Position numbers and translations under genes: made by a program. Under the pieces are notes generated by a model that searched no databases, was not told the DNA's origin, and saw only the letters and a list, made by a program, of their open reading frames with translations. Shown here piece after piece: positions 29,387 through 39,370 of a DNA stretch of 64,000 nucleotides; positions within the stretch are counted from its first letter, which is position 1; every line of letters begins with the position of its first letter. Origin of the DNA: JAIBJN01 sp963811635 (GTDB lineage Bacteria; Actinomycetota; Thermoleophilia; Gaiellales; Gaiellaceae); contig CAWESB010000026.1 of the NCBI GenBank assembly GCA_963811635.1, positions 1 through 64,000 of the forward strand, written 5' to 3'.

Positions 29387-30742
29387 CTAGGCCTCCCTCT
29401 TGAAGCGGCGGATGTTGAGCAGCAGGATCGGGATCACGAGCAGGAACAGGAAGACGGCGATCGCCGAGCCGAAGCCGTAGTTGCGGGCGGCGGTGAACGA
29501 CTCGCGCCACATCTCGAGGGCGATCACGGTGGCGTCGTCCTGCACGGAGCCGGGCGCGACAGACAGGACGATGTCGAACACCTTGAGGACGTTGATCAGC
29601 ATCGTGATGAACACGACGGTGAGGACTGGGGCGAGGAGGGGCACGGTCACGCGCCGGAAGACCTGCCACTCGCTGGCGCCGTCCGTGCGCGCGGCCTCGA
29701 GCACGTCGCGCGGGATGGCGGCGAGGCCGGCGGCGATGACCACCATCGAGAAGCCGGCCCAGATCCAGATGTAGGCGACGATCATCGAGACGGTGATCAG
29801 CTGGGCGCCGAGCCAGGCGACACCGTCATACGGAGCGGCGAACGTCGCCGACCCGATGGCCGCGGTGTACTCGCCGTCCTCGACGTCGTTGAAGGCGAAG
29901 CTGCCGTTCGGCTCGGTCACCGTCGTCTCGACCGCGTCGCCATCGGCGTTGCGAAGCTCGACGGTCGCGCCGGGGATGCCTAACTCCTCCGGCTCGACCT
30001 CGCCCGGCGTGCCGCCGCCCGGCTTGAAGTCCCGCCAGACGACGCCCACGATCCCGCCCTGCAGCGGCTCTGGGACAACCGCCTGGACCGCGCCCGCCGG
30101 CACCTCGTCAGGCGGGATGCCGGTGAGGCCCAGAAGCGCCGGGTCGCCGCCCGGCGACAGCGGTTCGTCGAGCACGAACCCCGCCTGGGGAGATCCCGTG
30201 ATGTTGTCGGTCGCAGGCCGAGCTTCGACGAGGACGCCTTCGTCGCCGAACACGCCCTTGACACCCCCGATGAACGCGTTGACGGCACCGACGTCCGGGT
30301 CCTGCGGGTACATGGCCGCCCGCCAGATGACGCCCGCGGCGAAGAGCGAGATCGCCATCGGCATGAAGACGACCGTCTTGAAGGCGACCGACCAGCTGAC
30401 ACGCTCGGTCATCACGGCGAAGAGGAGCCCGATCGCGGTCACGAGGGCGGGCACGACCCCGACCCAGATTGCGTTGTTCTTGATCGCGGTGACCGTGTTC
30501 GGGTCGTTGAAGAGCTTCTGGTAGTTCTCGAACCAGACGAACCCGTCGAACTGGCCACCCTGGTCGTCGAAGAAGCTCCGGATGATCGTCCGGATCGCCG
30601 GGAAAATCACCCAGAGCCCGAGGAAGAAGATCGCGGGCGCGAGGAAGCACAACGCAACCAGGTAGCCGCGCCAGTCCCGCGGTTCGCGCTCCGGCGGAGC
30701 CCCCGAGACCGGAGGCTCCGCCGTGATGCTCGCGCCGCTCAT
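29387..30742 (-). CDS. Sugar ABC transporter permease (MalF/AglF-like) with an extra periplasmic domain
   Basis: A 451-residue permease, longer than the usual 290-330 residues. N-terminal helices lie at about 28-60 and 95-150, then residues about 165-305 form a non-membrane insertion. Within it, about 236-303 (LGIPGATVELRNADGDAVET, then PNGSFAFNDVEDGEYT) resembles a CnaB/carboxypeptidase-regulatory-like beta-sandwich. Helices resume at about 315. The EAA loop DVLEAARTDGASEWQVFRRV lies at about 345-364. MalF of E. coli also carries a large periplasmic loop, so an insertion here is not unprecedented, but this domain type is unusual. Confidence 0.88.
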   Translation of the reverse strand: MSGASITAEPPVSGAPPEREPRDWRGYLVALCFLAPAIFFLGLWVIFPAIRTIIRSFFDDQGGQFDGFVWFENYQKLFNDPNTVTAIKNNAIWVGVVPALVTAIGLLFAVMTERVSWSVAFKTVVFMPMAISLFAAGVIWRAAMYPQDPDVGAVNAFIGGVKGVFGDEGVLVEARPATDNITGSPQAGFVLDEPLSPGGDPALLGLTGIPPDEVPAGAVQAVVPEPLQGGIVGVVWRDFKPGGGTPGEVEPEELGIPGATVELRNADGDAVETTVTEPNGSFAFNDVEDGEYTAAIGSATFAAPYDGVAWLGAQLITVSMIVAYIWIWAGFSMVVIAAGLAAIPRDVLEAARTDGASEWQVFRRVTVPLLAPVLTVVFITMLINVLKVFDIVLSVAPGSVQDDATVIALEMWRESFTAARNYGFGSAIAVFLFLLVIPILLLNIRRFKREA

Positions 30743-30751
30743 CTGCCTCGG

Positions 30752-32091
30752 CTAGTTCCCGTACGCCTTGGCGGCGGCGTCTTCCATCTGCTGCGTGATC
30801 CCGTCGATGTCGTCCGGGTTCTGCAGGAAGTCCTGGAAGAGCTTGAAGAGACCCTGGCCGACCGTGCCGCCGAACTCGGCCGGCTGCAGGTCGGACAGGT
30901 CGAAGCGGAAGGCCTCGGCCTCGGCCAGGGCACCCGCCGTCGTCGCCGTGATCTCGTCCGGATAGACGCTCGGGTCGAGGTTCGTGTTCAGGGAGGCGAA
31001 GCCGCCCTTCTCGGCCCAGATCTGCGCCGCCTCGGGCGTCGTCAGGTACTTGACGAACGCCTGCGCGGCGGGCGAGTCCTTGAACATGACCACCGTGTCG
31101 CCGCCGCCGACGACGACGCTGCCCGAGTCGCCGATCGCCGGGAACGGGAAGACGTCGAAGCCCTCGCCCGGCTGTGCGTCGGTCGAGTCGGTGATATTGA
31201 GGGCGACGAAATCGCCCTCAATGACCTGGGCGGCCTTGGGCGGGTCGGCGAAGACCTGCGTGACAGAGGTCGGGTAGTCCGTCTGCAGCGCGCCGCCCGT
31301 CCCGCCGGCCATGTTTCCGCTGTCGCCGACGATCTTCGCCATCTCGGCGAGCGCGTCCTTGACGGACTGGTCCGTCCAGGGGATCTCGTGCGTGGCCAGC
31401 TGGTCGTACATGTCCGGACCCGCCGAGCGGAGGTAGATGTTCTCGAAGAGGTCGGTGAGCGTCCACCCGTCGGCGCCGCCGATCGAGTAGGCCGGGACGC
31501 CGGAGGCCGAGAGGGTGGCGCCGTTCTCGAGCCACGTGTCCCAGTCTTCGGCAGGCTCGACGCCCGCGTCCGAGTAGACGCCGACGTTGTACCAGACGAG
31601 TGACTTGTTGGCCGCCTTGTAGAGGAAGCCGTAGAGCGTCCCGTCGACCGTCCCGAGATCGACGACCGACTCACCGAAGTTCGCCTCGAGGTCGGACTGC
31701 GCGAAGTCGATCGGCTGGAGGGCGTTCTCGGACGCGAAATCGCGCATGAGGCCCGGCTGCGGGAGAAACGCGATGTCGGGGGGGTTGCCGCCCTCGACCG
31801 CTGTCGAGAGCTGCGTCGGGAGCTGGTCGCCGGCGGACGTGTAGTTGACCTCGACGTCGGGGTTGGCCTCGGTGAAGCCGTCGATCACCGCCTGGAAGTT
31901 CGCCTGCTCGGCGCCGGTCCAGACGGCCATGACCGAGATCGAGCCTGAGGCGCCACCGCCTTCGGTCGACTCCTCGGTCCCGCTGGCGCTCGGCGCGCCC
32001 TCGTCGTCGTCATCATCGCCTCCGCACCCGGCCGCGACGCTCAGCGGCACGAGCACCACGATCAGGCTGAACAGCAGTAGCAGCCGTCGGC

Positions 32092-32095
<4 letters not shown>
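30752..32095 (-). CDS. Sugar-binding lipoprotein of an ABC importer (AglE-like)
   Basis: A 447-residue solute-binding protein. A signal peptide ends at a lipobox SVAAGC with the modified Cys near residue 24, followed by an acidic linker. The core SISVMAVWTGAEQANFQAVI and the VEGGNPPDIAFLPQPGLM stretch match the AglE-like extracytoplasmic sugar-binding group, suggesting alpha-glucoside or another oligosaccharide. It lies between the ATPase (four-base overlap) and permease genes (nine-base gap). Ligand identity is not proven. Confidence 0.9.
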
Positions 32096-33378
<1,283 letters not shown>

Positions 33379-33412
33379 TTCCCCGTTTGGGCCGTCAGTA
33401 CACTCCGCCGCG

Positions 33413-34495
33413 ATGGAAACGCGGACGATCGTCGTGCTGGAGGGGGACGACACCGGCCAGGAGCTGCTCGACGAGGCGCTCCGCGTCCTCGCCCCCGACG
33501 TGGTCGGGCTCGAGCTCGAGCTCCCGCGCTACGACCTCTCGCTGGAGGCGCGCCGGGCCACGGAGAACGCCGTCGTGCACGAGGCCGCGAGAGCGGTGCG
33601 CGAGCACGGGCTCGGGCTGAAGGCGGCGACCGTCACGCCGGAGGGAGCGGGCGACGTCGGCAGCCCGAACCGCATCCTGCGCGAGGAGATCGGCGGCCAC
33701 GTGATCGTGCGCACCGGCCGCCGCATCCCCGGCGTCGTGCCGATCGGCGGAGCCCACTTCCCCATCTCCGTCGTCCGCATGGCGGTCGGCGACGCGTACG
33801 GCGCCCAGGAGTGGCGCGAGGGCGAGGGCGAGGACGAGGCCGCGTTCCGTACCGAGCGCATCGAGCGGCGCATCTGCCGCGCCGTTGCCGAGTTCTCCTT
33901 CCGCCATGCCGAGCGGACGAAGGCCAAGGTCTTCGGCGGCCCCAAGTACACGGTCTCCCCGACCTACGAGGGGATGCTGAAGGAGGAGATGGACGCGGCC
34001 GCCGAGCGGCATCCCGAGGTCGAGTACGAGCCGCAGCTGATCGACGCCACGTTCGCCCTCCTCATCAGCTCGGCGGGCGAGCCGCTCGTCATCCCGGCGC
34101 TGAACAGGGATGGCGACATCCTCTCCGACCTCGTCCTCCCTCTCTTCGGCTCCATCGCCGGCTCCGAGTCGCTGCTCGTCGCCTTCAACGAGGACTACAC
34201 GCCGCGTGCGCTGATGGCCGAGGCCGCGCACGGCACCGCGCCGGCGCTGAAAGGGAAGAACGTCGCCAACCCGATGGCGATGATCCTGGCAGCCGCCGCC
34301 CTGCTCTCGCACATCGACGACGACGAGGCGCGCACGGCCGGGCGCGCGATCCGCGAGGCGTCGCTCGAGGCGGTCTCGGCCGGGGTCCGCACCGCCGACC
34401 TCGGCGGTCACTCCTCGACGACCGAGTTCACGGACGAGGTCCTCTCCCGCATCCGCTCCAAGCTGGAGGTCTGGGCGACGCTCGGAGAGGGTTGA
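33413..34495 (+). CDS. Isocitrate/isopropylmalate dehydrogenase family enzyme
   Basis: A 360-residue beta-decarboxylating dehydrogenase. The substrate-binding region GSPNRILREEIGGHVIVR has the Ser-x-Asn-x3-Arg arrangement typical of isocitrate rather than isopropylmalate members. The N-terminal cofactor motif reads GDDTGQE instead of the usual GDGIG. A Lys-Tyr active-site segment is GGPKYTVSPTYEG, and AEAAHGTAPALKGKNVANP near residue 275 is the coenzyme loop. NAD or NADP use cannot be settled: the usual discriminating residues are Ala and Leu here. The ATG at 33413 is 34 bases from the divergent ATPase gene. Confidence 0.82.
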   Translation: METRTIVVLEGDDTGQELLDEALRVLAPDVVGLELELPRYDLSLEARRATENAVVHEAARAVREHGLGLKAATVTPEGAGDVGSPNRILREEIGGHVIVRTGRRIPGVVPIGGAHFPISVVRMAVGDAYGAQEWREGEGEDEAAFRTERIERRICRAVAEFSFRHAERTKAKVFGGPKYTVSPTYEGMLKEEMDAAAERHPEVEYEPQLIDATFALLISSAGEPLVIPALNRDGDILSDLVLPLFGSIAGSESLLVAFNEDYTPRALMAEAAHGTAPALKGKNVANPMAMILAAAALLSHIDDDEARTAGRAIREASLEAVSAGVRTADLGGHSSTTEFTDEVLSRIRSKLEVWATLGEG

Positions 34496-35733
34496 GCGCC
34501 CTCGGGCGCTACCTCAGGAGCCTCGACCCGAGGCTCCCCCGCTCGGTCTGGATCCTCAGCTTCGGTGGGCTTGCGAACGCCGTCGGCAACGGCCTCGCGT
34601 TCCCCTTCCTCGTCATCTACCTGCACAACGTCCGCGGCTTCTCGCTGGGCATGGCGGGGCTCGTGCTCGCGACGAACGGCGCGGTCAGCCTCCTTGCGGG
34701 CCCGGCGGTGGGCATCGCCGTCGACCGGTTCGGCGGGCGCGCTACCCTCGCCGGCGCTCTCGTCCTGCTCGCGGTCGGATTCGGCAGCTACCCGCTCATT
34801 CACGAGCCGTGGCACGCCTTCCTGGCCAGCGCAATCGCGGGCGTGGGGAACGCCGGCTTCTGGCCCAGCCAGTCCGCGCTGCTCGCTGGCCTGACACCTC
34901 CGTCCCGCCGCCACGCCGCCTTCGCGCTGCAGCGCGTGACCCGGAACCTCGGGATCGGCCTCGGCGGCGTCGTGGGAGGCCTTATCGCGACCACCTCGAA
35001 TCCGACGAGCTTCACCGTGCTGTTCCTGCTCGACGCGGCGACGTTCCTCGTCTTCGTCGGCATGCTCGCCTTCGTGCCCGAGCCGGTGCTTCCCGAGGAG
35101 CGCGAGGCGCTCGCGCCGAATCGCTACGCCGACGTCCTCCGCGACCGCGTCTTCCTCGGGATCGTCCTGCTGAACGTCCTCTTCGTGAGCGCGGGGTATG
35201 CGCAGTTCGAGCTCCTGCCTGTCTTCGCCAAGAACGAGGCCGGCGTGACGGAAAAGGGCATCGGCGTCATCTTCTTCGTCAACACCCTCGTCGTCGTCCT
35301 CGCGCAGTTCCCGCTGGCCAAGGCGCTGGAGGGCCGGCGGCGAATGCCGGCGCTCGCCGTCATGTGCATCCTCTGGGCGATCGCGTGGGTCGTCGTCTGC
35401 CTCGGCGGGCTCTGGCTCGAGGCGATCGCGGCGGCGGTGGCCTTCGGGCTCGCGGCGGTGGTCTTCGGGCTCGGCGAGTGCTTCCAAGGGCCGGTGCAGG
35501 GCGCGCTCGTCGCCGACCTCGCACCCGCACGCCTGCGCGGCCGCTATATGGCCGTCTCGACGATCTCGTGGGACATCGGCTTTGTCATCGGCCCCGCGAT
35601 CGGCGGGTTCATCCTCCAGTCGGAGCCGCTTGCCCTCTGGCCGCTCGCAGCGGCCGTCTGCCTGCTCGCGGGTGCGGGCGCGATCGTTCTCGAGCGCGAC
35701 CTCCCGCGCGAGGTCCGGCTGACGCCAGCCTAG
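34492..35733 (+). CDS. MFS transporter
   Basis: About 413 residues with twelve predicted membrane helices, typical of the major facilitator superfamily. The family's A-like motif appears as GIAVDRFGGRATLAGAL at about residue 70. The TTG at 34492 overlaps the dehydrogenase stop (TTGA), so the two genes are probably translated together. The substrate is unknown; many such proteins in this position export drugs or small metabolites. A convergent methyltransferase gene overlaps its stop by four bases. Confidence 0.85.
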   Translation: MSALGRYLRSLDPRLPRSVWILSFGGLANAVGNGLAFPFLVIYLHNVRGFSLGMAGLVLATNGAVSLLAGPAVGIAVDRFGGRATLAGALVLLAVGFGSYPLIHEPWHAFLASAIAGVGNAGFWPSQSALLAGLTPPSRRHAAFALQRVTRNLGIGLGGVVGGLIATTSNPTSFTVLFLLDAATFLVFVGMLAFVPEPVLPEEREALAPNRYADVLRDRVFLGIVLLNVLFVSAGYAQFELLPVFAKNEAGVTEKGIGVIFFVNTLVVVLAQFPLAKALEGRRRMPALAVMCILWAIAWVVVCLGGLWLEAIAAAVAFGLAAVVFGLGECFQGPVQGALVADLAPARLRGRYMAVSTISWDIGFVIGPAIGGFILQSEPLALWPLAAAVCLLAGAGAIVLERDLPREVRLTPA

Positions 35734-36821
35734 CCCCGCAGCCGGTAGAAGCGGAAGAAGTCGTGCTCGATCGGGAGCACCTCGACGTCGGCGAAACCCG
35801 CCTCCGTCGCGTAGCGGCGCAGCGTCTCGGTCCTCATGACGGTGCCGGTGCCGACCGACGGCGAATCCGCGAGCCCGACCGGCAGGCAGCAGAGCACGCT
35901 GTACGTGTACATGAGGCGCTCGATCTCGTCGCCGGGAGCCGTGAAGGCGTCGGCGACCCGCTCGTCCATGACGACGACGGCGCCGTCGTCCGCAGCGAGG
36001 CGGCGGAGGACGCGCAGCACCTCGACCGGCTGCGACATGTCGTGGACGGCCTCGAAGACGGTCACCAGCTGGTACGACCCGGCCAGCTCGGGGTCGCCTG
36101 CGTCGCGCAACTGGATGGTCACGCGGTCGGCCACGTCGCTCCCGGCCAGGTTCTTGTTGGCGAGCTCGACCGAAGCCGCGTCCAGGTCGTAGCCGTCGAC
36201 GGTCACCTTCGGGTACGCCCGAGCGAGGGAGATGCTCGACCACCCGCCGCCGCACGCCACGTCGGCGACGCGGGCCGGCGGGTCGGCGAGCAGCCGCGCG
36301 TGGACGTCCTCGATCGAGGGCAGCCACTCGCTCCCGAGGAGGTTCGCGTACAGCGGCCGGTTGACGTCGCTCTGAGCGTCGCGGGCAAGCTGCCCGAAGG
36401 TCTCCCAGGAAACGCCGCCGCCGCTTCGGAACGCGCCTTCGATGGCCGGGAGGGTGTGCGCGAACGAGACGCCGTAGCGCGCCATGGGCGTCACGTGGGC
36501 GAGCGACTCACGGTCGATCAGCACCTCGGCGTGGCCCGCGGGAAGCGAGTACCGCCGCTCCTCGGCGCCGGCTTCGACGTCGTCGACCTCGAGGATCCCC
36601 GCGACGGCTTGCTGCTCGAGCCACTCCCGCACGAGACGCTCCTGCGTGCCGGTCGCGGCCGCAAGCTCGCCGGAGGTGACGTTCCCTCCCTCCGCGAGCG
36701 CGTGGTAGAGGCCCAGGCGGTCGCCCAGGTGGACGGTCATCAGCTCGTAGGCGCCGAGTGCGGCTCCGAAGAGTCGCTCGGCCAGTGCGTCGCGCTGCGC
36801 CTCCTCCGCGTGCGTGGCCAC
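35730..36821 (-). CDS. Winged-helix plus class I SAM-dependent methyltransferase
   Basis: A 363-residue protein. The first 110 residues look like a winged-helix domain (LAEGGNVTSGELAAATGTQERLVREWLEQQ), and the methyltransferase core has VADVACGGGWSSISLA near residue 190 and VTVFEAVHDMSQPVEVL near 260. This arrangement resembles mycobacterial Rv2258c-like methyltransferases. The substrate is unknown. It is followed 15 bases later by a ferredoxin gene on the same strand. No catalytic residue can be named beyond the SAM loop. Confidence 0.85.
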   Translation of the reverse strand: MATHAEEAQRDALAERLFGAALGAYELMTVHLGDRLGLYHALAEGGNVTSGELAAATGTQERLVREWLEQQAVAGILEVDDVEAGAEERRYSLPAGHAEVLIDRESLAHVTPMARYGVSFAHTLPAIEGAFRSGGGVSWETFGQLARDAQSDVNRPLYANLLGSEWLPSIEDVHARLLADPPARVADVACGGGWSSISLARAYPKVTVDGYDLDAASVELANKNLAGSDVADRVTIQLRDAGDPELAGSYQLVTVFEAVHDMSQPVEVLRVLRRLAADDGAVVVMDERVADAFTAPGDEIERLMYTYSVLCCLPVGLADSPSVGTGTVMRTETLRRYATEAGFADVEVLPIEHDFFRFYRLRG

Positions 36822-36836
36822 GGCTCCCCTCGCGGT

Positions 36837-37148
36837 CTAGCGTTCGTCCAGCGGCGGGTTCTGGACGTTGTGCTCGGTCGCGTACGCCTCAGCGAGCTGA
36901 TTGATGACGTCCATTCCCTCGTCGTAGGCGTAGTTGATCTTCACGAACGGCTCCCACTTCTCGGGCAGCGCGTCCTCGGGGAAGATCGCCTCGACCGGGC
37001 ACTCCGGCTCGCACGCCCCGCAGTCGATGCACTCCTCGGGATCGATGACGAGCATGCGGTCGGCTACGTGGATGCAATCGACCGGACAGACGTCCACACA
37101 GGAGAGGTCTTTGATGTCGATGCAGGGCTCGGCGATGATGTAGGTCAC
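36837..37148 (-). CDS. fdxA: FdxA-like 7Fe/8Fe ferredoxin
   Basis: About 103 residues. Eight cysteines are present at about 9, 17, 21, 25, 40, 43, 46 and 50, the second group as CIDCGACEPECP. The sequence closely matches the actinobacterial FdxA pattern, which carries 3Fe-4S and 4Fe-4S clusters and transfers electrons in the cytoplasm. The GTG at 37148 is directly before the conserved TYIIAEPC. It lies 12 bases after the receiver-like gene on the same strand. Confidence 0.93.
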   Translation of the reverse strand: MTYIIAEPCIDIKDLSCVDVCPVDCIHVADRMLVIDPEECIDCGACEPECPVEAIFPEDALPEKWEPFVKINYAYDEGMDVINQLAEAYATEHNVQNPPLDER

Positions 37149-37159
37149 TGCGAGCCAGT

Positions 37160-37468
37160 CTATGCAACCAGCTCGTCCACGAGCTGTGGTGCCCGTTCGG
37201 CGAGCGCAGACCGTGCAACCACCTTGTCCAGGCCCGCTGCATGGGCGGCCCGGAGCCCGGCCGTATCCGTGTGATTCGTGTACCCGAGGATGGGCACGTC
37301 CGGGTACGTGTCGGCCACTTCGTCCGCCTCCACCCGGGCGAGATCGCAGATCACGAGGTCGGGCGGGTCGATGCTCTCCGTCGTCGTGAGCCGATGGACC
37401 TCGCCGAGAAGCACGTCGAGCTTCCCTCGAAAGAACAGGTCGACCCCGACGAGCAGGATCGTGGCCAC
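37160..37468 (-). CDS. Small receiver-like protein (degenerate response regulator)
   Basis: A 102-residue protein with the beta-alpha fold of a response-regulator receiver. The phosphorylatable Asp could be in DLVICDLAR near residue 42, but the usual acidic pair at the N-terminus is reduced to LLVGVD and the C-terminal Lys-Pro motif is altered to DKVVARS. It may be an unphosphorylated pseudo-receiver. No kinase is adjacent. It is on the same strand as the ferredoxin gene, 12 bases upstream. Confidence 0.68.
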   Translation of the reverse strand: MATILLVGVDLFFRGKLDVLLGEVHRLTTTESIDPPDLVICDLARVEADEVADTYPDVPILGYTNHTDTAGLRAAHAAGLDKVVARSALAERAPQLVDELVA

Positions 37469-37526
37469 GAGCGGGAGCGTACCAGCCCGAACCCGCTCCA
37501 GGAAAGGGCTTTGCTAGCGTTGCCGC

Positions 37527-37838
37527 GTGCCGGTCGGCCAGCTCCACACCGTCGCGCGCGTCGACGACCTCCCGCTGGGAACCGCCAGGGTCTTCGAGGT
37601 GGGCGACGAGGAGATCGCCGTCTTCAGCTGCGAGGACGGCTTCTACGCCAGCCAGGGCCACTGCCTGCACATGGGCGGCCCTCTCGGCCACGGCAAGCTG
37701 GCCGGCTGCATCCTCACCTGCCCCTGGCACGGCTGGCAGTACGACGTCAGGACGGGCGAGAACGAGTTCGACCGGGCCCTGAAGCTCGAGACGTACGAGG
37801 TCGTCGTCGAGGACGGCGAGGTGAAGGTCGCCCGCTGA
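37527..37838 (+). CDS. Rieske 2Fe-2S protein
   Basis: About 103 residues, with the Rieske cluster motifs HCLHMGG (Cys, His) and CPWHGWQYD (Cys, His) spaced about 17 residues apart. These bind a 2Fe-2S cluster used in electron transfer in oxygenases or soluble ferredoxin-like proteins. The GTG start at 37527 has no strong ribosome site. The stop TGA is one base out of frame with the DUF309 sequence that follows immediately; removing one base from the CCC at 37831-37833 joins them into one frame. Confidence 0.88.
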   Translation: MPVGQLHTVARVDDLPLGTARVFEVGDEEIAVFSCEDGFYASQGHCLHMGGPLGHGKLAGCILTCPWHGWQYDVRTGENEFDRALKLETYEVVVEDGEVKVAR

Positions 37839-38160
37839 CGACGAGCTCGCCCGCGGGCTCGAGCTGATCCGCAGAGGCGAGTTCTTCGCCGCGCACGAGG
37901 TGCTCGAGGACGCCTGGCGCGCCGCCGACGAGCCCGAGCGGGACTTCTACCAGGGCCTCGTCCACGTCGCGGTCGCCTGGTACCAGGCCGGACGAGGAAA
38001 CGAGGTCGGCTGCGAGCGCCAGCTCGAGAAGGCGGCTCGCCGACTCGGGCCGTATGCGCCGACGCATCGCGGCCTGGACGTGGCAGCGCTGCTGGTCTGC
38101 GTCGAGGACGCGCGGGGGCGCTTCCCGGATCTGCCGCCTCCCGTACTCGAGCCCGCGTAG
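37837..38160 (+). CDS. DUF309 protein, possibly fused to the Rieske gene by a missing base correction
   Basis: About 107 residues ending at 38160. The conserved start ELIRRGEFFAAHEVLEDAWR carries the His-Glu motif of DUF309, followed by DFYQGLVHVAVAWYQAGRGN. No ATG, GTG or TTG occurs in frame before the HEVLE motif; the first GTG, at 37900, would cut the motif. Deleting one C at 37831-37833 makes it continue from the Rieske protein without a stop, giving a fusion of about 210 residues. Alternative: an unusual start codon such as CTG at 37864. The function of DUF309 is unknown. Confidence 0.62.
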   Translation, partial: DDELARGLELIRRGEFFAAHEVLEDAWRAADEPERDFYQGLVHVAVAWYQAGRGNEVGCERQLEKAARRLGPYAPTHRGLDVAALLVCVEDARGRFPDLPPPVLEPA

Positions 38161-38162
38161 CC

Positions 38163-38867
38163 TCAGACGCCGATTCCGAAGAGCTCGAAGGCCCGGTTCA
38201 CCCCCACCCGAATCCACCAGAGGCGGTCGAAGAAGAGCAGCAGGCCGAGAGCGACGAGCAGCGCGCCCGCGACCACCCGGAAAACGGGATAGTGGTCGCG
38301 GAGCCAGCGGCCCGCGCCCATGGCGCGGTCGAAGCCGATGCCGACGAGAAGGAAGGGGAGCGCGAGGCCGGCCGAGTAGATGAGGAGCAGGAGGGTGCCT
38401 TCGGCGACCGTCTGGCCTTCGCCGGCAAGCGCGAGAATCCCGGCCAGCACGGGGCCGACGCAGGGCGCCGCACACAGGCCGAACGCCCCGCCGAGGAGCG
38501 CGGCCGAGCCGGTGCTCCGCGCGCCCTCCACGAGACCCGGCGCGAACAGGCGGTCGAGGAAGGGCAGCGGCAGCAGCCCCATCATGGCGAAGCCGAAGAC
38601 GACGACGATGAGCCCCGCGACCGCGAGGAACACCTCCCGGTTCTCGCCGAACAGGCTCCCCGCTGCCGCCGCGGCCGCGCCGAGCGCGACGAAGACCGCG
38701 GTGAAGCCGGCCACGAACGGCAGGCTCGCGAGAACGACGCGCCTGCCGCCAACGCCCACGTCCTCGCCTGAGATCACCGCCAGGTAGCCCGGGACGAGCG
38801 GCAGCACGCACGGAGTCGCGAAGGAGACGAGCCCGGCCGCGAACGCGAGCGGGATCTTCCCTTCCAT
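38163..38867 (-). CDS. ccdA: CcdA-type membrane thiol-disulfide transfer protein
   Basis: A 234-residue membrane protein with six predicted helices. Paired cysteines FATPCVLPLVPGY near residue 19 and CAAPCVGPVLAG near 125 are the DsbD/CcdA redox pair that passes electrons across the membrane to periplasmic thioredoxin-like proteins. It is followed on the same strand by ccmH and a TlpA-like gene, matching cytochrome c maturation. It starts 26 bases after ccmH ends. Confidence 0.92.
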   Translation of the reverse strand: MEGKIPLAFAAGLVSFATPCVLPLVPGYLAVISGEDVGVGGRRVVLASLPFVAGFTAVFVALGAAAAAAGSLFGENREVFLAVAGLIVVVFGFAMMGLLPLPFLDRLFAPGLVEGARSTGSAALLGGAFGLCAAPCVGPVLAGILALAGEGQTVAEGTLLLLIYSAGLALPFLLVGIGFDRAMGAGRWLRDHYPVFRVVAGALLVALGLLLFFDRLWWIRVGVNRAFELFGIGV

Positions 38868-38893
38868 CAGCGGCTGGGCGGGCGGTCGAGCAT

Positions 38894-39370
38894 CTAGCCC
38901 TCGAAGCGCGCGAGCTCTTCGTCTACACGGCGCTCGAGCTCGGGGTCGAGCGCGGGCCGGCCGTTCACCGACGCGGGCTCGGCCGGCTCGGCCTCGGGCC
39001 GCGCCCTGCTCCAGCGGCGAAGCGCGATCGCCACGGCGACGATCGCGATCCCGCCCGCGACGAGCGGGAGCACCCAGGCGAGCAGGTTGAAGCCCGACTT
39101 CGGCGGCGCGGCGAGCACGCCCTCGCCGAAGTTGTCGACGAGCGCCGCGTCGATCTCACTCCGCGAGTCGCCTGCAGCGATCCGCTCGCGGATGAAGACG
39201 CGCATGCGGTCGGCGATCGGAGCGCTCGAGAGTTCGAGCGTCGTGTGGCAGGTCGGGCAGATGTAGCGCTTCTCCAGCTCGGCGAAGGTGGGGCTCTGCT
39301 CGTCCTCCCCGCCGCACCCCGCCGCCGCGAGCGCGAGCAGAACGCCGGCGAGGAGGAGCAGGCGCCTCAT
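38894..39370 (-). CDS. ccmH: CcmH-like cytochrome c maturation lipoprotein
   Basis: A 158-residue protein. A lipobox-like AAAGC ends at Cys19, then the redox motif CPTC is at residues 38-41 (RYICPTCHTTLEL), and a membrane helix follows at about 95-118. CcmH reduces apocytochrome disulfides before haem attachment. It overlaps the TlpA-like gene by four bases and lies beside ccdA, forming a small maturation set; ccmF/ccmE-like genes are not in the window. Confidence 0.88.
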   Translation of the reverse strand: MRRLLLLAGVLLALAAAGCGGEDEQSPTFAELEKRYICPTCHTTLELSSAPIADRMRVFIRERIAAGDSRSEIDAALVDNFGEGVLAAPPKSGFNLLAWVLPLVAGGIAIVAVAIALRRWSRARPEAEPAEPASVNGRPALDPELERRVDEELARFEG

